In this document: positions 43,204-51,557 of the stretch, one piece after another
Layout: every line of letters begins with the position of its first letter
How positions within the stretch are numbered: position 1 is the stretch's first letter
Assembly: GCF_021390935.1 (NCBI RefSeq)
Contig: NZ_JAJPUI010000006.1
Coordinates: forward strand, 62,001 to 126,000
DNA: 64,000 bases
DNA from: Streptomyces sp. CC228A
Lineage (GTDB): Bacteria; Actinomycetota; Actinomycetes; Streptomycetales; Streptomycetaceae
Direction of reading: 5' to 3'
Notes under the pieces: model-generated
What the model saw: only the letters and a program-made list of their open reading frames with translations
Told to the model about the DNA's origin: nothing
Database searches by the model: none
Translations under genes and position numbers: made by a program

Positions 43204-43448
43204 CCGGGTACCGCCTCCAGTACGCACCTCCCGCGGACCTGGCCCTGGACTCGATGGAGGCGCAGCTGCGCGCCCGCTTCGACGCGGGGATGCTCGCGTG
43301 GCTGGCCCCCGACCCGTACGGGCACGGCTCCGCGCCGATAGACCGCGACGAGGACCGCCGCGAGGCCACCGTGTCGGGTGTGGTGATCCGCTACTACGTC
43401 AGCCGCAGCGTCCTGACCGTCACGGTCGTGCGCCTGGTGTTCGTCTGA
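43200..43448 (+). CDS. RelE/ParE-like toxin (putative)
   Basis: An 82-residue protein of the RelE/ParE fold: YRLQYAPPADLALDSMEAQL, 'DPYGHGSAPIDRDEDRREATV' and 'VVIRYYVSRSVLTVTVVRLV', the last being the conserved beta-hairpin with Arg/Tyr residues. Such toxins cut mRNA on ribosomes or poison gyrase. GTG 43200 overlaps the DUF6247-like stop by four bases. It ends the four-gene chain that begins with the WhiJ-like regulator; a strong hairpin follows at 43615. Confidence 0.75.
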   Translation: MTGYRLQYAPPADLALDSMEAQLRARFDAGMLAWLAPDPYGHGSAPIDRDEDRREATVSGVVIRYYVSRSVLTVTVVRLVFV

Positions 43449-43614
43449 CCGGTCGCGCGTCGCCCCGCCGGGCGCGGCGGTCCTGGAGCACACGGCCGCC
43501 CGCGACGGGCGCGCCGGGCCCGGGGACTGACCCCCGGCGGCACCGGCGGGCCCGCCCGGCAGCCGGACCCGTACGCCACCCGCGGCCCGTTGCCCGCACG
43601 GGCCTGCAAGCACG

Positions 43615-43648
43615 CTGCGGCGGCCGCGTCAGTCGGCGGCCGCCGCAG
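43615..43648. terminator. Hairpin between the convergent RelE-like and chitinase genes
   Basis: CTGCGGCGGCCG (43615-43626) pairs exactly with CGGCCGCCGCAG (43637-43648) around a 10-base loop. It can terminate both convergent units. Confidence 0.75.
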
Positions 43649-43698
43649 TGTCAGGGGCGGGGAGGCGCCCCGGGGGGCCCTGCGGGCCAGGGGGCGGG

Positions 43699-44598
43699 TC
43701 AGCAGTACAGGTTCGCGCCCGTCGGGACGCCGAGGATCTGCGTGAACTGCTGGTACTTCGTGACGCGGCTCTGCACCTGGGCCGGGTTGCGGCCGTCGCA
43801 TTCGAGGGCGCCGTTGATGGAGCGGATCGTCTGGCCGAAGCCCGCGCCGGTGACCATCGCGTGGTGGCCGGTCATCGTGCCGGGACCGGACTGGGTGTTC
43901 CAGTACCAGAGCGCCGTCTTCCAGGCGACGGCCGCGTCGCGCTCGACGCGGTACGGGTCGCGCAGCAGGTCGATGCCGAGGGCGTCGCCCGCCGCCTTGT
44001 AGTTGAAGTTCCAGCTGAGCTGGATCGGGCCCCGGCCGTAGTACGCGGCCTGCCCGGCCGGGCAGCCGTAGGGCTGGCCGCTGTCGCAGTAGTGGGGGTA
44101 GTTGGCGGTGTTCTGCTCCACGATGTGGACCAGGCCGCCCGTCTCGTGGCTGACGTTCGCCAGGAACGCCGCCGCCTCCTGCTTGCTGACCGTGGCGCCG
44201 CCGGTGTTCGCGAACGCCGGGTACGCGGCGAGAGCCGCCTTCAGGCCGCTGTACGTGTAGAACGGGTTCCGGTTCGGGAACATCTGCTGGAACTGCGCCT
44301 CGGAGACGACGAAGCCCGACGGGTCCGGGTCGCCCGGGTCACCGGGGTCGGGGCTGCCGGAGCCGCAGGCACCCTGGTCGGCCCAGACGTCGGCGGAGCC
44401 GGGACGCTCGTTCTGGGTCCACCACTTGGCCTGCCAGTTGCGTCCGCCGTACGAGGCGGAGTTCCCGCCCCAGTAGACCGACGAGGAGCTCCAGGGGGCG
44501 GCGCACTCGGCGGCGTGCGCGGGACCGGCGGGGAGGAGGGCGGCGAAGCCGAGCGCCATGGCGAAGGCGGCCAGCACCGCTCCGAAGCGTCGTGACAT
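43699..44598 (-). CDS. Secreted family 19 chitinase with N-terminal chitin-binding domain
   Basis: A 299-residue endochitinase. Signal peptide about residues 1-29 (ALGFAALLPAGPAHAA), then a CBM5/12 chitin-binding domain (about 31-79, VYWGGNSASYGGRNWQAKWW), a short Asp/Pro/Gly linker and a GH19 catalytic domain with the acid Glu152 (NVSHETGGL) and base Glu161 (IVEQN), 'YYGRGPIQLSWNFNY' and 'IRSINGALEC'. GH19 enzymes cleave chitin with inversion. ATG 44598 has AGGAG seven bases upstream. Its promoter carries the chitin-regulation direct repeats described next. Confidence 0.93.
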   Translation of the reverse strand: MSRRFGAVLAAFAMALGFAALLPAGPAHAAECAAPWSSSSVYWGGNSASYGGRNWQAKWWTQNERPGSADVWADQGACGSGSPDPGDPGDPDPSGFVVSEAQFQQMFPNRNPFYTYSGLKAALAAYPAFANTGGATVSKQEAAAFLANVSHETGGLVHIVEQNTANYPHYCDSGQPYGCPAGQAAYYGRGPIQLSWNFNYKAAGDALGIDLLRDPYRVERDAAVAWKTALWYWNTQSGPGTMTGHHAMVTGAGFGQTIRSINGALECDGRNPAQVQSRVTKYQQFTQILGVPTGANLYC

Positions 44599-44643
44599 GA
44601 CATCACTCCTTCGTGTGGGGGTGCCGCACACCCTCCCGGGATT

Positions 44644-44669
44644 GGTCTGGACCTGTCAAGGTCTGGACC
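44644..44669 (-). promoter_or_regulatory. Chitinase promoter: two identical 10-bp direct repeats flanking TTGACA
   Basis: On the minus strand GGTCCAGACC occurs twice (44669-44660 and 44653-44644) with TTGACA (44659-44654) exactly between. This is the arrangement known for Streptomyces chitinase promoters, where 12-bp direct repeats overlap the -35 and bind regulators of chitin induction/glucose repression. The -10 is weak (GAGGGT-like). It lies about 45 bp upstream of the chitinase ATG. Confidence 0.85.
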
Positions 44670-44764
44670 GGAAATCGACGGGCCGCGCGAGGCTGTGCCG
44701 CCCGGCGGTTCGCCCGCGGCCGCGCTGCCCGCGGATGCCCGACGGCCCTCGGCACCCGGCGGCC

Positions 44765-44890
44765 CACACCTGACGGCCAGGAGCCCTCCCGCCGCACCCG
44801 GCCCCGCACACCCGACGACCAGGAGCCCTCCCGCCGCACCCGGCCCCGCACACCTGACGGCCAGGCGGCCTCGCACCCCCGCGGGCCGCG
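44765..44890. repeat. 42-bp tandem repeats upstream of the kinase gene
   Basis: A unit beginning cacacctgacggccaggagc starts at 44765, 44807 and 44849, a 42-bp period; the third copy is partial. It fills much of the 355-bp gap between the chitinase and kinase genes, the rest being the chitinase promoter and the kinase leader. Confidence 0.75.
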
Positions 44891-44953
44891 CCCCGCGCGC
44901 CCTCACCCGGCTCCGCCCGTTTCGCGGCACGCCCGCTGTGCGAGGATCCGGAC

Positions 44954-46903
44954 GTGGAAGCCCTGACCCCCGAAGACCCCGCCACGATCGGCCCCTTCCG
45001 CCTCCTCGGCAGGCTCGGCACCGGCGGCATGGGCCGCGTCTACCTCGCGCGCTCCGCGGGCGGCCGCACCGTCGCCGTCAAGGTGGTCCACCCCGAGCTG
45101 GCGGCGCAGGACGAGTTCCGGCGACGGTTCGCCCGCGAGGTGGCCGCCCTGCGGAAGGTCGGCGGCTCCGGCACCACCCCCGTCCTGGGCGCCGACACGG
45201 AGGCGGAGGCCCCCTGGGTGGCGATCGGGTACGTGGCGGGGCCCTCCCTGAAGGCCGTCGTCGGCTCCGAGTACGGCCCGCTGCCCGCCGGGACCGTCCG
45301 CGTCCTCGCCGCCGGACTGGCCCGCGCCCTGGAGCGCGTCCACGCCGCCGGACTGATCCACCGGGACCTGAAGCCCGCGAACGTCCTCCTCGCCGTCGAC
45401 GGCCCCCGCATCATCGACTTCGGCATCGCCCGGGCCGTGGACACGGTCACGGACGGCGGCCTGACGAGCACCGGGGCCGTCGTCGGCTCCCCCGGGTTCA
45501 TGTCGCCCGAGCAGGTGCGCGGCGAGCGGCTGACCCCGGCGTCGGACCTCTTCTGCCTCGGCTCCGTCCTGGCGTACGCGGCGACCGGCCGCGCCCCCTT
45601 CGGCACCGCCGACAGCGGGGTCCACGCCATGATGTTCCGCATCGCGCACGACGAACCCGACCTGGAGGGACTGCCGCCGGAACTGGACGGGCTCGTACGG
45701 TCCTGCCTCGCCAAGGACCCCGCCGACCGGCCGACCGCCGGGGAGCTGGCGCGGGCCGCCGACGAGGCCGCCGACGGTGCCGACGGCCCGGCCGGTCACG
45801 AGGGCGCGCCGACCGGCACATGGCTGCCCACCGAGGTGCTCGCCGGGCTCGGCCGCCACGCCGCCCGGCTGCTCGACGCGGACGGCGACCCGACGCCCAC
45901 GGACCACCCGGCCGCACTCGACCCCCGCGCGGACACCCCCGCCGACGCGGGCCCGGCCCCCGGGCCGCGCCCGCCCCGGCGCCGGAACCTGCTGGTCGGG
46001 GCCTGCGCGGCCCTCGCGCTCGCCCTCGGCGGCACGGCCCTCGCCGTCGCGTACTGGCCGGAGCGGGGCACCCCGGGCGGGGCGGAGGGCGGAAGCGCGA
46101 CCGGCACCGGGACCGGCACGGGCAGCGGGACGGGAGGCGGGACGGAGGTGCCCGCCGCGTTCGCCGGGGCCTGGGAAGGCGCCATCCGCGGCGCCGCCGA
46201 CCACCCGGAGGAGACGCTGCGCATCGAGATCGGCCCCGGCGGCACGTCCGTGTCCTCCAGCCATCTCACCGCGGAGCGGCTGTGCATGGGCCGCTCCGCG
46301 GTGACGGGCCGCGGCGGCGACGGCCGGAGCATCACCCTGATCGGGAGCGACGTGACCCTCAGCCTGCCCGCCGAGCGCTGCACGCCCGCCCCGCGCCACA
46401 CCCTGACCCTGCGCTCCGCGCAGGTCGTCGAGTGGCGGTCCGGGGCGGCCGGCGCGACGCTCCGCAAGGTGGAGTCCGGCCCGGAGGTCGTACCGGAGCG
46501 GTTCGTCGGCACCTGGGAGCGGAGAGCGGACGAGGAGGTGCCGGACACGCCGACGGACCTCTACAACGAGCGGCTCGTGATCACGCAGGGCCCGATCGGC
46601 GCACCGGTGCTGCGGCTGGAGCAGAGCAACCCCGAACTGGACGAGGAGACCGGCGAGCGGACCGGCCGCACCCTCACCTGCGCGAGCACGGGCGTCCTCG
46701 CGGGCAGCGGCGACCTGCTGCTCGTCGGGCCGATGCAACTGGACGCGGACGCGTCCGACAGGGAGTGCCGGCAGAACTCCCTCAACGCCGCGCCGAGCAG
46801 CTCGGGAGTGCTGCGGGTGGAACGCGTCGACGGCAAGGAGCGGCTGCTGTCCGCCCCGTTCGGCGAGGACACGTCGTACGCCGTGTTCGCCCGCAAGTAC
46901 TGA
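44954..46903 (+). CDS. Membrane-anchored Ser/Thr protein kinase (PknB/Hanks type)
   Basis: A 649-residue kinase. Catalytic domain about residues 13-270: glycine loop GRLGTGGMGRVYLA, Lys43 (VAVKVV), catalytic Asp138 in HRDLKPANVLL, DFG at 155-157 (IIDFGIAR) and 'SPGFMSPEQVRG'. A linker leads to one membrane helix near residues 350-372 (NLLVGACAALALALGGTALAV) and an extracellular domain with two similar sections ('FAGAWEGAIRG' and 'FVGTWERRADEE') that resembles a repeated sensor fold. No PASTA domains. GTG 44954 with GAGGA upstream. Target and ligand unknown. Confidence 0.92.
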   Translation: MEALTPEDPATIGPFRLLGRLGTGGMGRVYLARSAGGRTVAVKVVHPELAAQDEFRRRFAREVAALRKVGGSGTTPVLGADTEAEAPWVAIGYVAGPSLKAVVGSEYGPLPAGTVRVLAAGLARALERVHAAGLIHRDLKPANVLLAVDGPRIIDFGIARAVDTVTDGGLTSTGAVVGSPGFMSPEQVRGERLTPASDLFCLGSVLAYAATGRAPFGTADSGVHAMMFRIAHDEPDLEGLPPELDGLVRSCLAKDPADRPTAGELARAADEAADGADGPAGHEGAPTGTWLPTEVLAGLGRHAARLLDADGDPTPTDHPAALDPRADTPADAGPAPGPRPPRRRNLLVGACAALALALGGTALAVAYWPERGTPGGAEGGSATGTGTGTGSGTGGGTEVPAAFAGAWEGAIRGAADHPEETLRIEIGPGGTSVSSSHLTAERLCMGRSAVTGRGGDGRSITLIGSDVTLSLPAERCTPAPRHTLTLRSAQVVEWRSGAAGATLRKVESGPEVVPERFVGTWERRADEEVPDTPTDLYNERLVITQGPIGAPVLRLEQSNPELDEETGERTGRTLTCASTGVLAGSGDLLLVGPMQLDADASDRECRQNSLNAAPSSSGVLRVERVDGKERLLSAPFGEDTSYAVFARKY

Positions 46904-46926
46904 CGGACCGGCCCGCGGAACGGAGC

Positions 46927-46965
46927 GAGCGGAGGCCCGGGGCGCTGCTCCCCGAGCCTCCGCTC
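46927..46965. terminator. Terminator between the kinase and purA
   Basis: Arms 46927-46942 and 46950-46965 pair with one mismatch around a 7-base loop. It lies between convergent genes. The following 46966-47044 contains short direct repeats of the kind ctcacggcc/tcaccgg. Confidence 0.8.
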
Positions 46966-47044
46966 ACGACTTCACGGCCTCACGACCTCACGGCCACCGG
47001 TCTCACCGGCCCACTGGCCTCACCGGTCCGCCGGTCTCACCGGC

Positions 47045-48328
47045 CTACAGGAACGAGTTGATCTCGATCGTCTCGTCGCGGCCCGGGCCGACGCCGATCG
47101 CGGAGATCGGCGCGCCGGACATCTCCTCCAGCGCCTTGACGTACGCCTGCGCGTTCTTCGGCAGCTCGGCGAAGGTCTTGGCCTTCGAGATGTCCTCGGA
47201 CCAGCCCGGCAGGTACTCGTAGACCGGCTTCGCGTGGTGGAAGTCCGTCTGCGAGTACGGCAGCTCCTCCACGCGCCTGCCGTCGATCTCGTACGCGACG
47301 CACACCGGGATCTGCTCCCAGCCGGTCAGCACGTCCAGCTTCGTGAGGAAGAAGTCGGTCAGGCCGTTCACGCGGGTGGCGTAGCGGGCGATGACCGCGT
47401 CGAACCAGCCGCAGCGGCGGTCGCGGCCGGTGGTGACACCGCGCTCGCCGCCGATGCGCCGCAGCGCCTCGCCGTCCTCGTCGAAGAGCTCCGTCGGGAA
47501 CGGGCCGGCGCCGACGCGGGTCGTGTACGCCTTCAGGATGCCGATGACGCGGCTGATCTTCGTCGGGCCGACGCCGGCACCGGTGCAGGCACCGCCGGAG
47601 GTCGGGTTCGACGAGGTCACGAAGGGGTACGTGCCGTGGTCGACGTCGAGGAGGGTGCCCTGACCGCCCTCGAAGAGGACGACCTTGCCCTCGTCGATGG
47701 CGTTGTTCAGGATCAGCGTGGTGTCCGCGACGTACGGCCTGATCTGCTCCGCGTACTGGAGCATCTCCTCCACGATCTTGGAGGACTCGATCGCCCGCCG
47801 GTTGTAGAGCTTGGCGAGGAGCTGGTTCTTGACCTCCAGGGCCGCCTCGACCTTCTGGGTGAGGATCGACTCGTCGTAGAGGTCCTGGACGCGGATGCCC
47901 ACACGGTTGATCTTGTCGGCGTACGTCGGGCCGATGCCGCGGCCGGTCGTGCCGATCTTGCGCTTGCCGAGGAACCGTTCCGTCACCTTGTCGAGGGTGA
48001 CGTTGTACGGCGTGATCAGGTGCGCGTTGCCGCTGATCAGCAGCTTGCTGGTGTCCACGCCGCGATCGTTGAGCCCGCTCAGCTCGGAGAGCAGGACCGC
48101 CGGGTCGACGACGACACCGTTTCCGATCACCGGGGTGCATCCCGGGGAGAGGATCCCGGAGGGAAGGAGGTGGAGCGCGTACTTCTGGTCGCCTACGACG
48201 ACCGTGTGACCGGCGTTGTTACCGCCCTGGTAGCGCACCACGTAGTCGACGGATCCACCGAGGAGGTCGGTGGCCTTTCCTTTGCCCTCGTCACCCCACT
48301 GAGCACCGAGCAGCACAAGTGCGGGCAC
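47045..48328 (-). CDS. purA: Adenylosuccinate synthetase
   Basis: Joins IMP and aspartate using GTP in the first committed step of AMP synthesis. The 427-residue length is normal. Motifs: GTP P-loop-like LLGAQWGDEGKGKATD at the N-terminus with the catalytic Asp/His pair (Asp13 and His41 in GGNNAGHTVV), 'TTGRGIGPTYADK', 'FEGGQGTLLDVDHGTYPFVTSSNP' and 'TGRDRRCGWFDA'. GTG 48328 begins PALVLLGAQWG and has AAGGGG upstream; longer frames to 49195 are not family sequence. A perfect inverted repeat lies 50 bp upstream (48379-48400). Confidence 0.97.
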   Translation of the reverse strand: MPALVLLGAQWGDEGKGKATDLLGGSVDYVVRYQGGNNAGHTVVVGDQKYALHLLPSGILSPGCTPVIGNGVVVDPAVLLSELSGLNDRGVDTSKLLISGNAHLITPYNVTLDKVTERFLGKRKIGTTGRGIGPTYADKINRVGIRVQDLYDESILTQKVEAALEVKNQLLAKLYNRRAIESSKIVEEMLQYAEQIRPYVADTTLILNNAIDEGKVVLFEGGQGTLLDVDHGTYPFVTSSNPTSGGACTGAGVGPTKISRVIGILKAYTTRVGAGPFPTELFDEDGEALRRIGGERGVTTGRDRRCGWFDAVIARYATRVNGLTDFFLTKLDVLTGWEQIPVCVAYEIDGRRVEELPYSQTDFHHAKPVYEYLPGWSEDISKAKTFAELPKNAQAYVKALEEMSGAPISAIGVGPGRDETIEINSFL

Positions 48329-48378
48329 AGGCGTACACCCCTTCCGGGCGGGGCATGTCCAAGGCCAGGGGCGCAAAT

Positions 48379-48400
48379 TGTCGTACGGCGGTGTACGACA
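48379..48400. promoter_or_regulatory. Perfect inverted repeat upstream of purA
   Basis: TGTCGTAC-ggcggt-GTACGACA, an exact 8-6-8 inverted repeat 51 bp before the purA start and about 100 bp before the divergent kinase-like gene. Size and symmetry suit a dimeric repressor. Confidence 0.55.
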
Positions 48401-48440
48401 GCAGCCTGGAACCGCTGAACCGGTGCCCCGGAATAGACGA

Positions 48441-48468
48441 AGCCCCTGGCTCGACGGCGCAAGGGGCT
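48441..48468. other. Short stem in the purA/diacylglycerol-kinase intergenic region
   Basis: AGCCCCT (48441-48447) pairs with AGGGGCT (48462-48468), loop 14. It lies 35 bp before the GTG at 48503 and could affect leader structure; no known riboswitch fold fits. Confidence 0.3.
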
Positions 48469-48502
48469 CTTGCACAAAGATGCTACCCGAGGAAGGACCG
48501 AG

Positions 48503-49355
48503 GTGTCGGCTCCCGACCAGCTCCTGGTGGTCATCGACCCGGTCGCCCGCCGCTGCGACGGCGAGTCCGTGCGGATCGCGAAGGACGTGTTGTGCGGCGG
48601 CGCCGCCGCGAAGGTGTGCCTCCCGGCGACCCGGGAGGAGTTCGCGCGGGCGCTGGCCCGGCGCGGCGGGCGGCGGCCCGTGGTCGTCGGCGACGACCGG
48701 GCCCTGGTGCACGCCGTGCGGCTGCTGCACCGCGACGGCGAAGCTGGACGGGGAGCCCCTGGCGCTGGTGCCGGTCGGTCCTGACGACACCGTGCGGCTC
48801 GCGGCGGCGCTGGGTGCGCCGCTGGGCGCGGTGACGGCGGCGCGGGCGGTGCTGGACGGGGTGGAGCGGCGGCTGGACCTGCTGGTGGACGAGGACGGCG
48901 GTGTCGTGGTGGGCGGGCTGCGCATCCCCGACGGGACGGCGGCGGTGCCGGTCGCGCCGGAGGACCCCACGCACACGGTGTGGGGCACGGCGAGGACCCT
49001 GGTCCGCACCCTGGTGGGCCCGCAGCCGCCCGCGGCGCGGGTGCCGCAGATGCGGGGGCACCGGCTGCGGGTGGAGGCGGACGGGCGGGTGGTCTGCGAC
49101 GTGGAGGATCCGGTGGCGGGCGTGGCGGTGGCGGCGGAGGACGGTGTCGCGGTGGTGGAGGTCCACCCGCGCGCCGGGGCGCCGGTCCGGCACACGGCGA
49201 GGGCGGTCCGCGTCTCGGCCGCGCCCGGGGCGGACTTCCGCTACCACGCGGACGGGCAGGTCAGGGGCCCGCTGGAGACCCGTACGTGGACGCTGCACGC
49301 CGCGTCCTGGTCCCTGCTGGTCCCGTCCCCGGCCCTCGCCCCGGAAGCCTCCTGA
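48503..49355 (+). CDS. Diacylglycerol kinase-like protein (frameshifted)
   Basis: GTG 48503 (SAPDQLLVVIDPVARRCDGE) with AGGAAGG upstream encodes the first ~80 residues; near 48741 one extra base (gcgaagctgg read as GE then LDGE) shifts the frame to 'LDGEPLALVPVGPDDTVRLA'. The joined protein of about 283 residues resembles actinobacterial diacylglycerol/lipid kinase catalytic-domain proteins annotated beside purA, although the glycine-rich GGDGT motif is not clear in it. The second half contains 'RRLDLLVDEDGGVVVGGLRIP' and 'GHRLRVEADGRVVCDVEDP'. The shift is an insertion, unlike the other breaks in the window. Function is given with reservation. Confidence 0.6.
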
Positions 49356-50030
49356 TCCCGCGCGCCGACGCCGCCGCGATTTGCGGGGTGTGGGGTGCGG
49401 ACTGCGGGGCTGCGGGGCTGCGGGGCTGCGGGGCTGCGGGGCCGACGCTGACGCGGCTCCGGCCCACGCGTCGGGGCTGACCCGGCTCCGACCTGCGTAT
49501 CGGGGCTGACGCGGCTACGGCCTGCGCGTCGGGGCTGACGCGGCTCCGGCCCACGTGGCGGGGCTGACGCGGCTCCGGCCTGCGCGTCTGGGCGTCTGGG
49601 CGTCTGGGCGTCTGGGCGTCTGGGCGTCTGGGCGTCTGGGCGTCTGGGCGTCTGGGCGTCTGGGCGTCTGGGCGTCTGGGCGTCTGGGCGTCTGGGCGTC
49701 TGCGCGACCGTTCCCGCCTTCCCGGCGGCGGCGGAAGCCCCGAAGGCCGCCCTCCGGGCCCGCCGGGCTCGGGAACCGGCCGATCTCGCGGACCCAGTCC
49801 GCCCTCGCGGACCCCGTCCGCCCTCGCGGACCCCGGCCGGGTCGCCCCACGTCAGGCGGCCCTGCGGGCCCCGGCCAAGGCCATCGCGGGCCCCGCCCGA
49901 GGCCACCGCGGGCCCGCCCGGGCCACGGCGGGCCCCCGGGGTCCCCGCGGGACGCCGACCTCACGCGCCCGCCGCCCCCCGTTATGTTTTCTGCGGCTCC
50001 GCAACGGGGCCGCTGGCCTCCGGGCCCGGC
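49356..50030. repeat. Repeat-rich interval before the IS110 element
   Basis: No gene. From 49391 to 49440 a ctgcggggc unit is repeated about five times; from 49441 to 49580 there are imperfect 30-36-bp units of the type ggggctgacgcggctccggc; then an 8-bp array (listed separately); then GC-rich DNA with gcggaccccg/cgggccccg words to 50000. Confidence 0.75.
49585..49696. repeat. 8-bp tandem array, 14 copies of CGTCTGGG
   Basis: Fourteen perfect copies, followed by a partial one. The unit is not a multiple of three, so it is not coding. There are no spacers, so it is not CRISPR. A strand-slippage, strain-variable locus is expected. Confidence 0.92.
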
Positions 50031-50033
50031 ATG

Positions 50034-50242
50034 ACTGTTGCCCCCTGTCGAAGGCATGACCTGGGGGGTGGTGTCACCGGGTCCGGGGGTGTTCGTCGGA
50101 GACGCTGATCAGAGGTCCGGCCACCGTCCGGTCCGGCGCAATGCCGGACAGTTCGCGGGCGGCAGGTCTGCATAACGTGGATGCGCGAGCACGACACCCG
50201 AGCCGAGGCCGGCACCGCCAACACCCCCTGGGAAGGGGCACG
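50034..50242 (+). ncRNA. Candidate bridge RNA region of the IS110 element
   Basis: IS110-group elements encode a bridge RNA in the non-coding left end that pairs with donor and target DNA. Here 209 bp upstream of the transposase holds a perfect 7-bp hairpin (GTCCGGC-gcaat-GCCGGAC, 50131-50149) and G/C-run pairing at about 50041-50077. I cannot delimit the loops without comparing copies. Confidence 0.45.
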
Positions 50243-51460
50243 ATGTTCGAGATCGAAGACGTGGGCGTGTTCCTGGGCCTGGACGTCGGCAAGAGTGCCC
50301 ACCACGGTCATGGGCTCACCCCGGGCGGGAAGAAGGTCTTCGACAAACCGCTGCCCAACAGCGAGCCCAGGCTGCGGGCCGTCTTCGACAAGCTGCGCGA
50401 CAAGTTCGGCACCGTCCTGGTGATCGTGGACCAGCCCGCCTCCATCGGCGCCCTGCCGCTGACCGTCGCCCGCGACGCCGGCTGCCAGGTCGCCTACCTG
50501 CCCGGACTCGCGATGCGCCGGATCGCCGACCTCTACCCGGGCGAGGCCAAGACCGACGCCAAAGACGCCGCCGTCATCGCGGACGCCGCACGGACTATGC
50601 CGCACACCCTGCGCTCGCTGGAACTGACCGACGAGATCACTGCCGAGCTCACCGTGCTCGTCGGCTTCGACCAGGACCTCGCCGCCGAGGCCACCCGCAC
50701 CTCCAACCGGATACGCGGTCTGCTCACCCAGTTCCACCCCTCGCTGGAGCGCGTCCTGGGCCCGCGCCTGGACCACCAGGCCGTGACCTGGTTGCTGGAG
50801 CGCTACGGATCCCCGGCCGCCCTGCGCAAGGCAGGCCGCCGCAGACTCGTGGAGCTGATCCGCCCGAAGGCCCCGCGCATGGCCACCCGGCTGATCGACG
50901 ACGTCTTCGACGCGCTCGACGAACAGACCGTCGTGGTCCCGGGCACCGGCACCCTCGACATCGTGATCCCCTCCCTGGCCGCCTCGCTCACCGCTGTTCA
51001 CACCCAGCGCCGGGCGATGGAAGCCCAGATCAACGCTCTGCTGGAGGCTCACCCTCTTTCCCCGGTCCTGACGTCGATGCCCGGCGTCGGCGTCAGGACC
51101 GCCGCCGTCCTGCTGGTTACCGTCGGCGACGGCACCAGCTTCCCCACCGCCGCCCACCTCGCCTCCTACGCCGGCCTCGCACCCACCACGAAGCAGTCCG
51201 GGACCTCGATCCACGGCGAACACGCACCCCGAGGCGGAAACCGGCAGCTCAAACGGGCGATGTTCCTCTCGGCCTTCGCCTGCATGAACGCCGACCCGGC
51301 CTCCCGCACCTACTACGACAAGCAACGAGCCCGCGGCAAAACCCACACCCAGGCACTCCTCCGCCTCGCCCGCCAACGCATCAGCGTCCTGTTCGCCATG
51401 CTCCGCGACGGCACCTTCTACGAACCCCGGACACCGACGGACGTCGAACTCGCCGCATAG
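50243..51460 (+). CDS. IS110 family transposase (DEDD recombinase)
   Basis: A 405-residue transposase. N-terminal RuvC-like DEDD domain: 'VGVFLGLDVGKSAHHGHGL' with the first Asp, 'VLVIVDQPASIGALPL', and 'YPGEAKTDAKDAAVIADAAR' with the last two Asp residues. C-terminal Tnp_20 domain: 'LTSMPGVGVRTAAVLLVTVG', 'HLASYAGLAPTTKQSGTS' (with the catalytic serine) and 'LKRAMFLSAFACM'. ATG 50243 follows GGAAGGGG. The frame is intact, so the element may be active. An alternative start at 50141 lies in the bridge RNA region and is rejected. Confidence 0.95.
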   Translation: MFEIEDVGVFLGLDVGKSAHHGHGLTPGGKKVFDKPLPNSEPRLRAVFDKLRDKFGTVLVIVDQPASIGALPLTVARDAGCQVAYLPGLAMRRIADLYPGEAKTDAKDAAVIADAARTMPHTLRSLELTDEITAELTVLVGFDQDLAAEATRTSNRIRGLLTQFHPSLERVLGPRLDHQAVTWLLERYGSPAALRKAGRRRLVELIRPKAPRMATRLIDDVFDALDEQTVVVPGTGTLDIVIPSLAASLTAVHTQRRAMEAQINALLEAHPLSPVLTSMPGVGVRTAAVLLVTVGDGTSFPTAAHLASYAGLAPTTKQSGTSIHGEHAPRGGNRQLKRAMFLSAFACMNADPASRTYYDKQRARGKTHTQALLRLARQRISVLFAMLRDGTFYEPRTPTDVELAA

Positions 51461-51557
51461 CTTCAGCAAGCCCGAACCACCCGAAACCCGACAGAGGTGC
51501 CTTGACGAAAGACATAGAGGCACCCCCCCCAAGCCGGCCCGGTCCCTGCGGCGGGCG

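Larger units (their letters stand above)
50032..51525 (+). mobile_element. IS110-family insertion sequence (boundaries approximate)
   Basis: A transposase gene preceded by about 200 bp of structured non-coding DNA and followed by about 65 bp. The right end contains GGTGCCT (51497-51503)...AGGCACC with the ccttgacgaaagacatagag segment that I associate with Streptomyces IS110 ends. IS110 elements lack long terminal inverted repeats and usually make no target duplication, so exact ends cannot be fixed from one copy. It lies between the repeat region and the 3' end of the MarR gene and does not obviously break a gene. Confidence 0.7.

Noticed and set aside
47045..49195. A 716-codon purA frame
   Set aside because: Only the part from GTG 48328 matches PurA; the extension is antisense to the kinase-like gene.
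49585..49696. Possible CRISPR array
   Set aside because: The 8-bp units are contiguous without spacers and no cas gene is in the window; the same applies to the 39-bp and 42-bp arrays.
50141..51460. Longer transposase start at 50141
   Set aside because: The extra 34 residues are low-complexity and fall in the expected bridge-RNA region; ATG 50243 has a good ribosome site.
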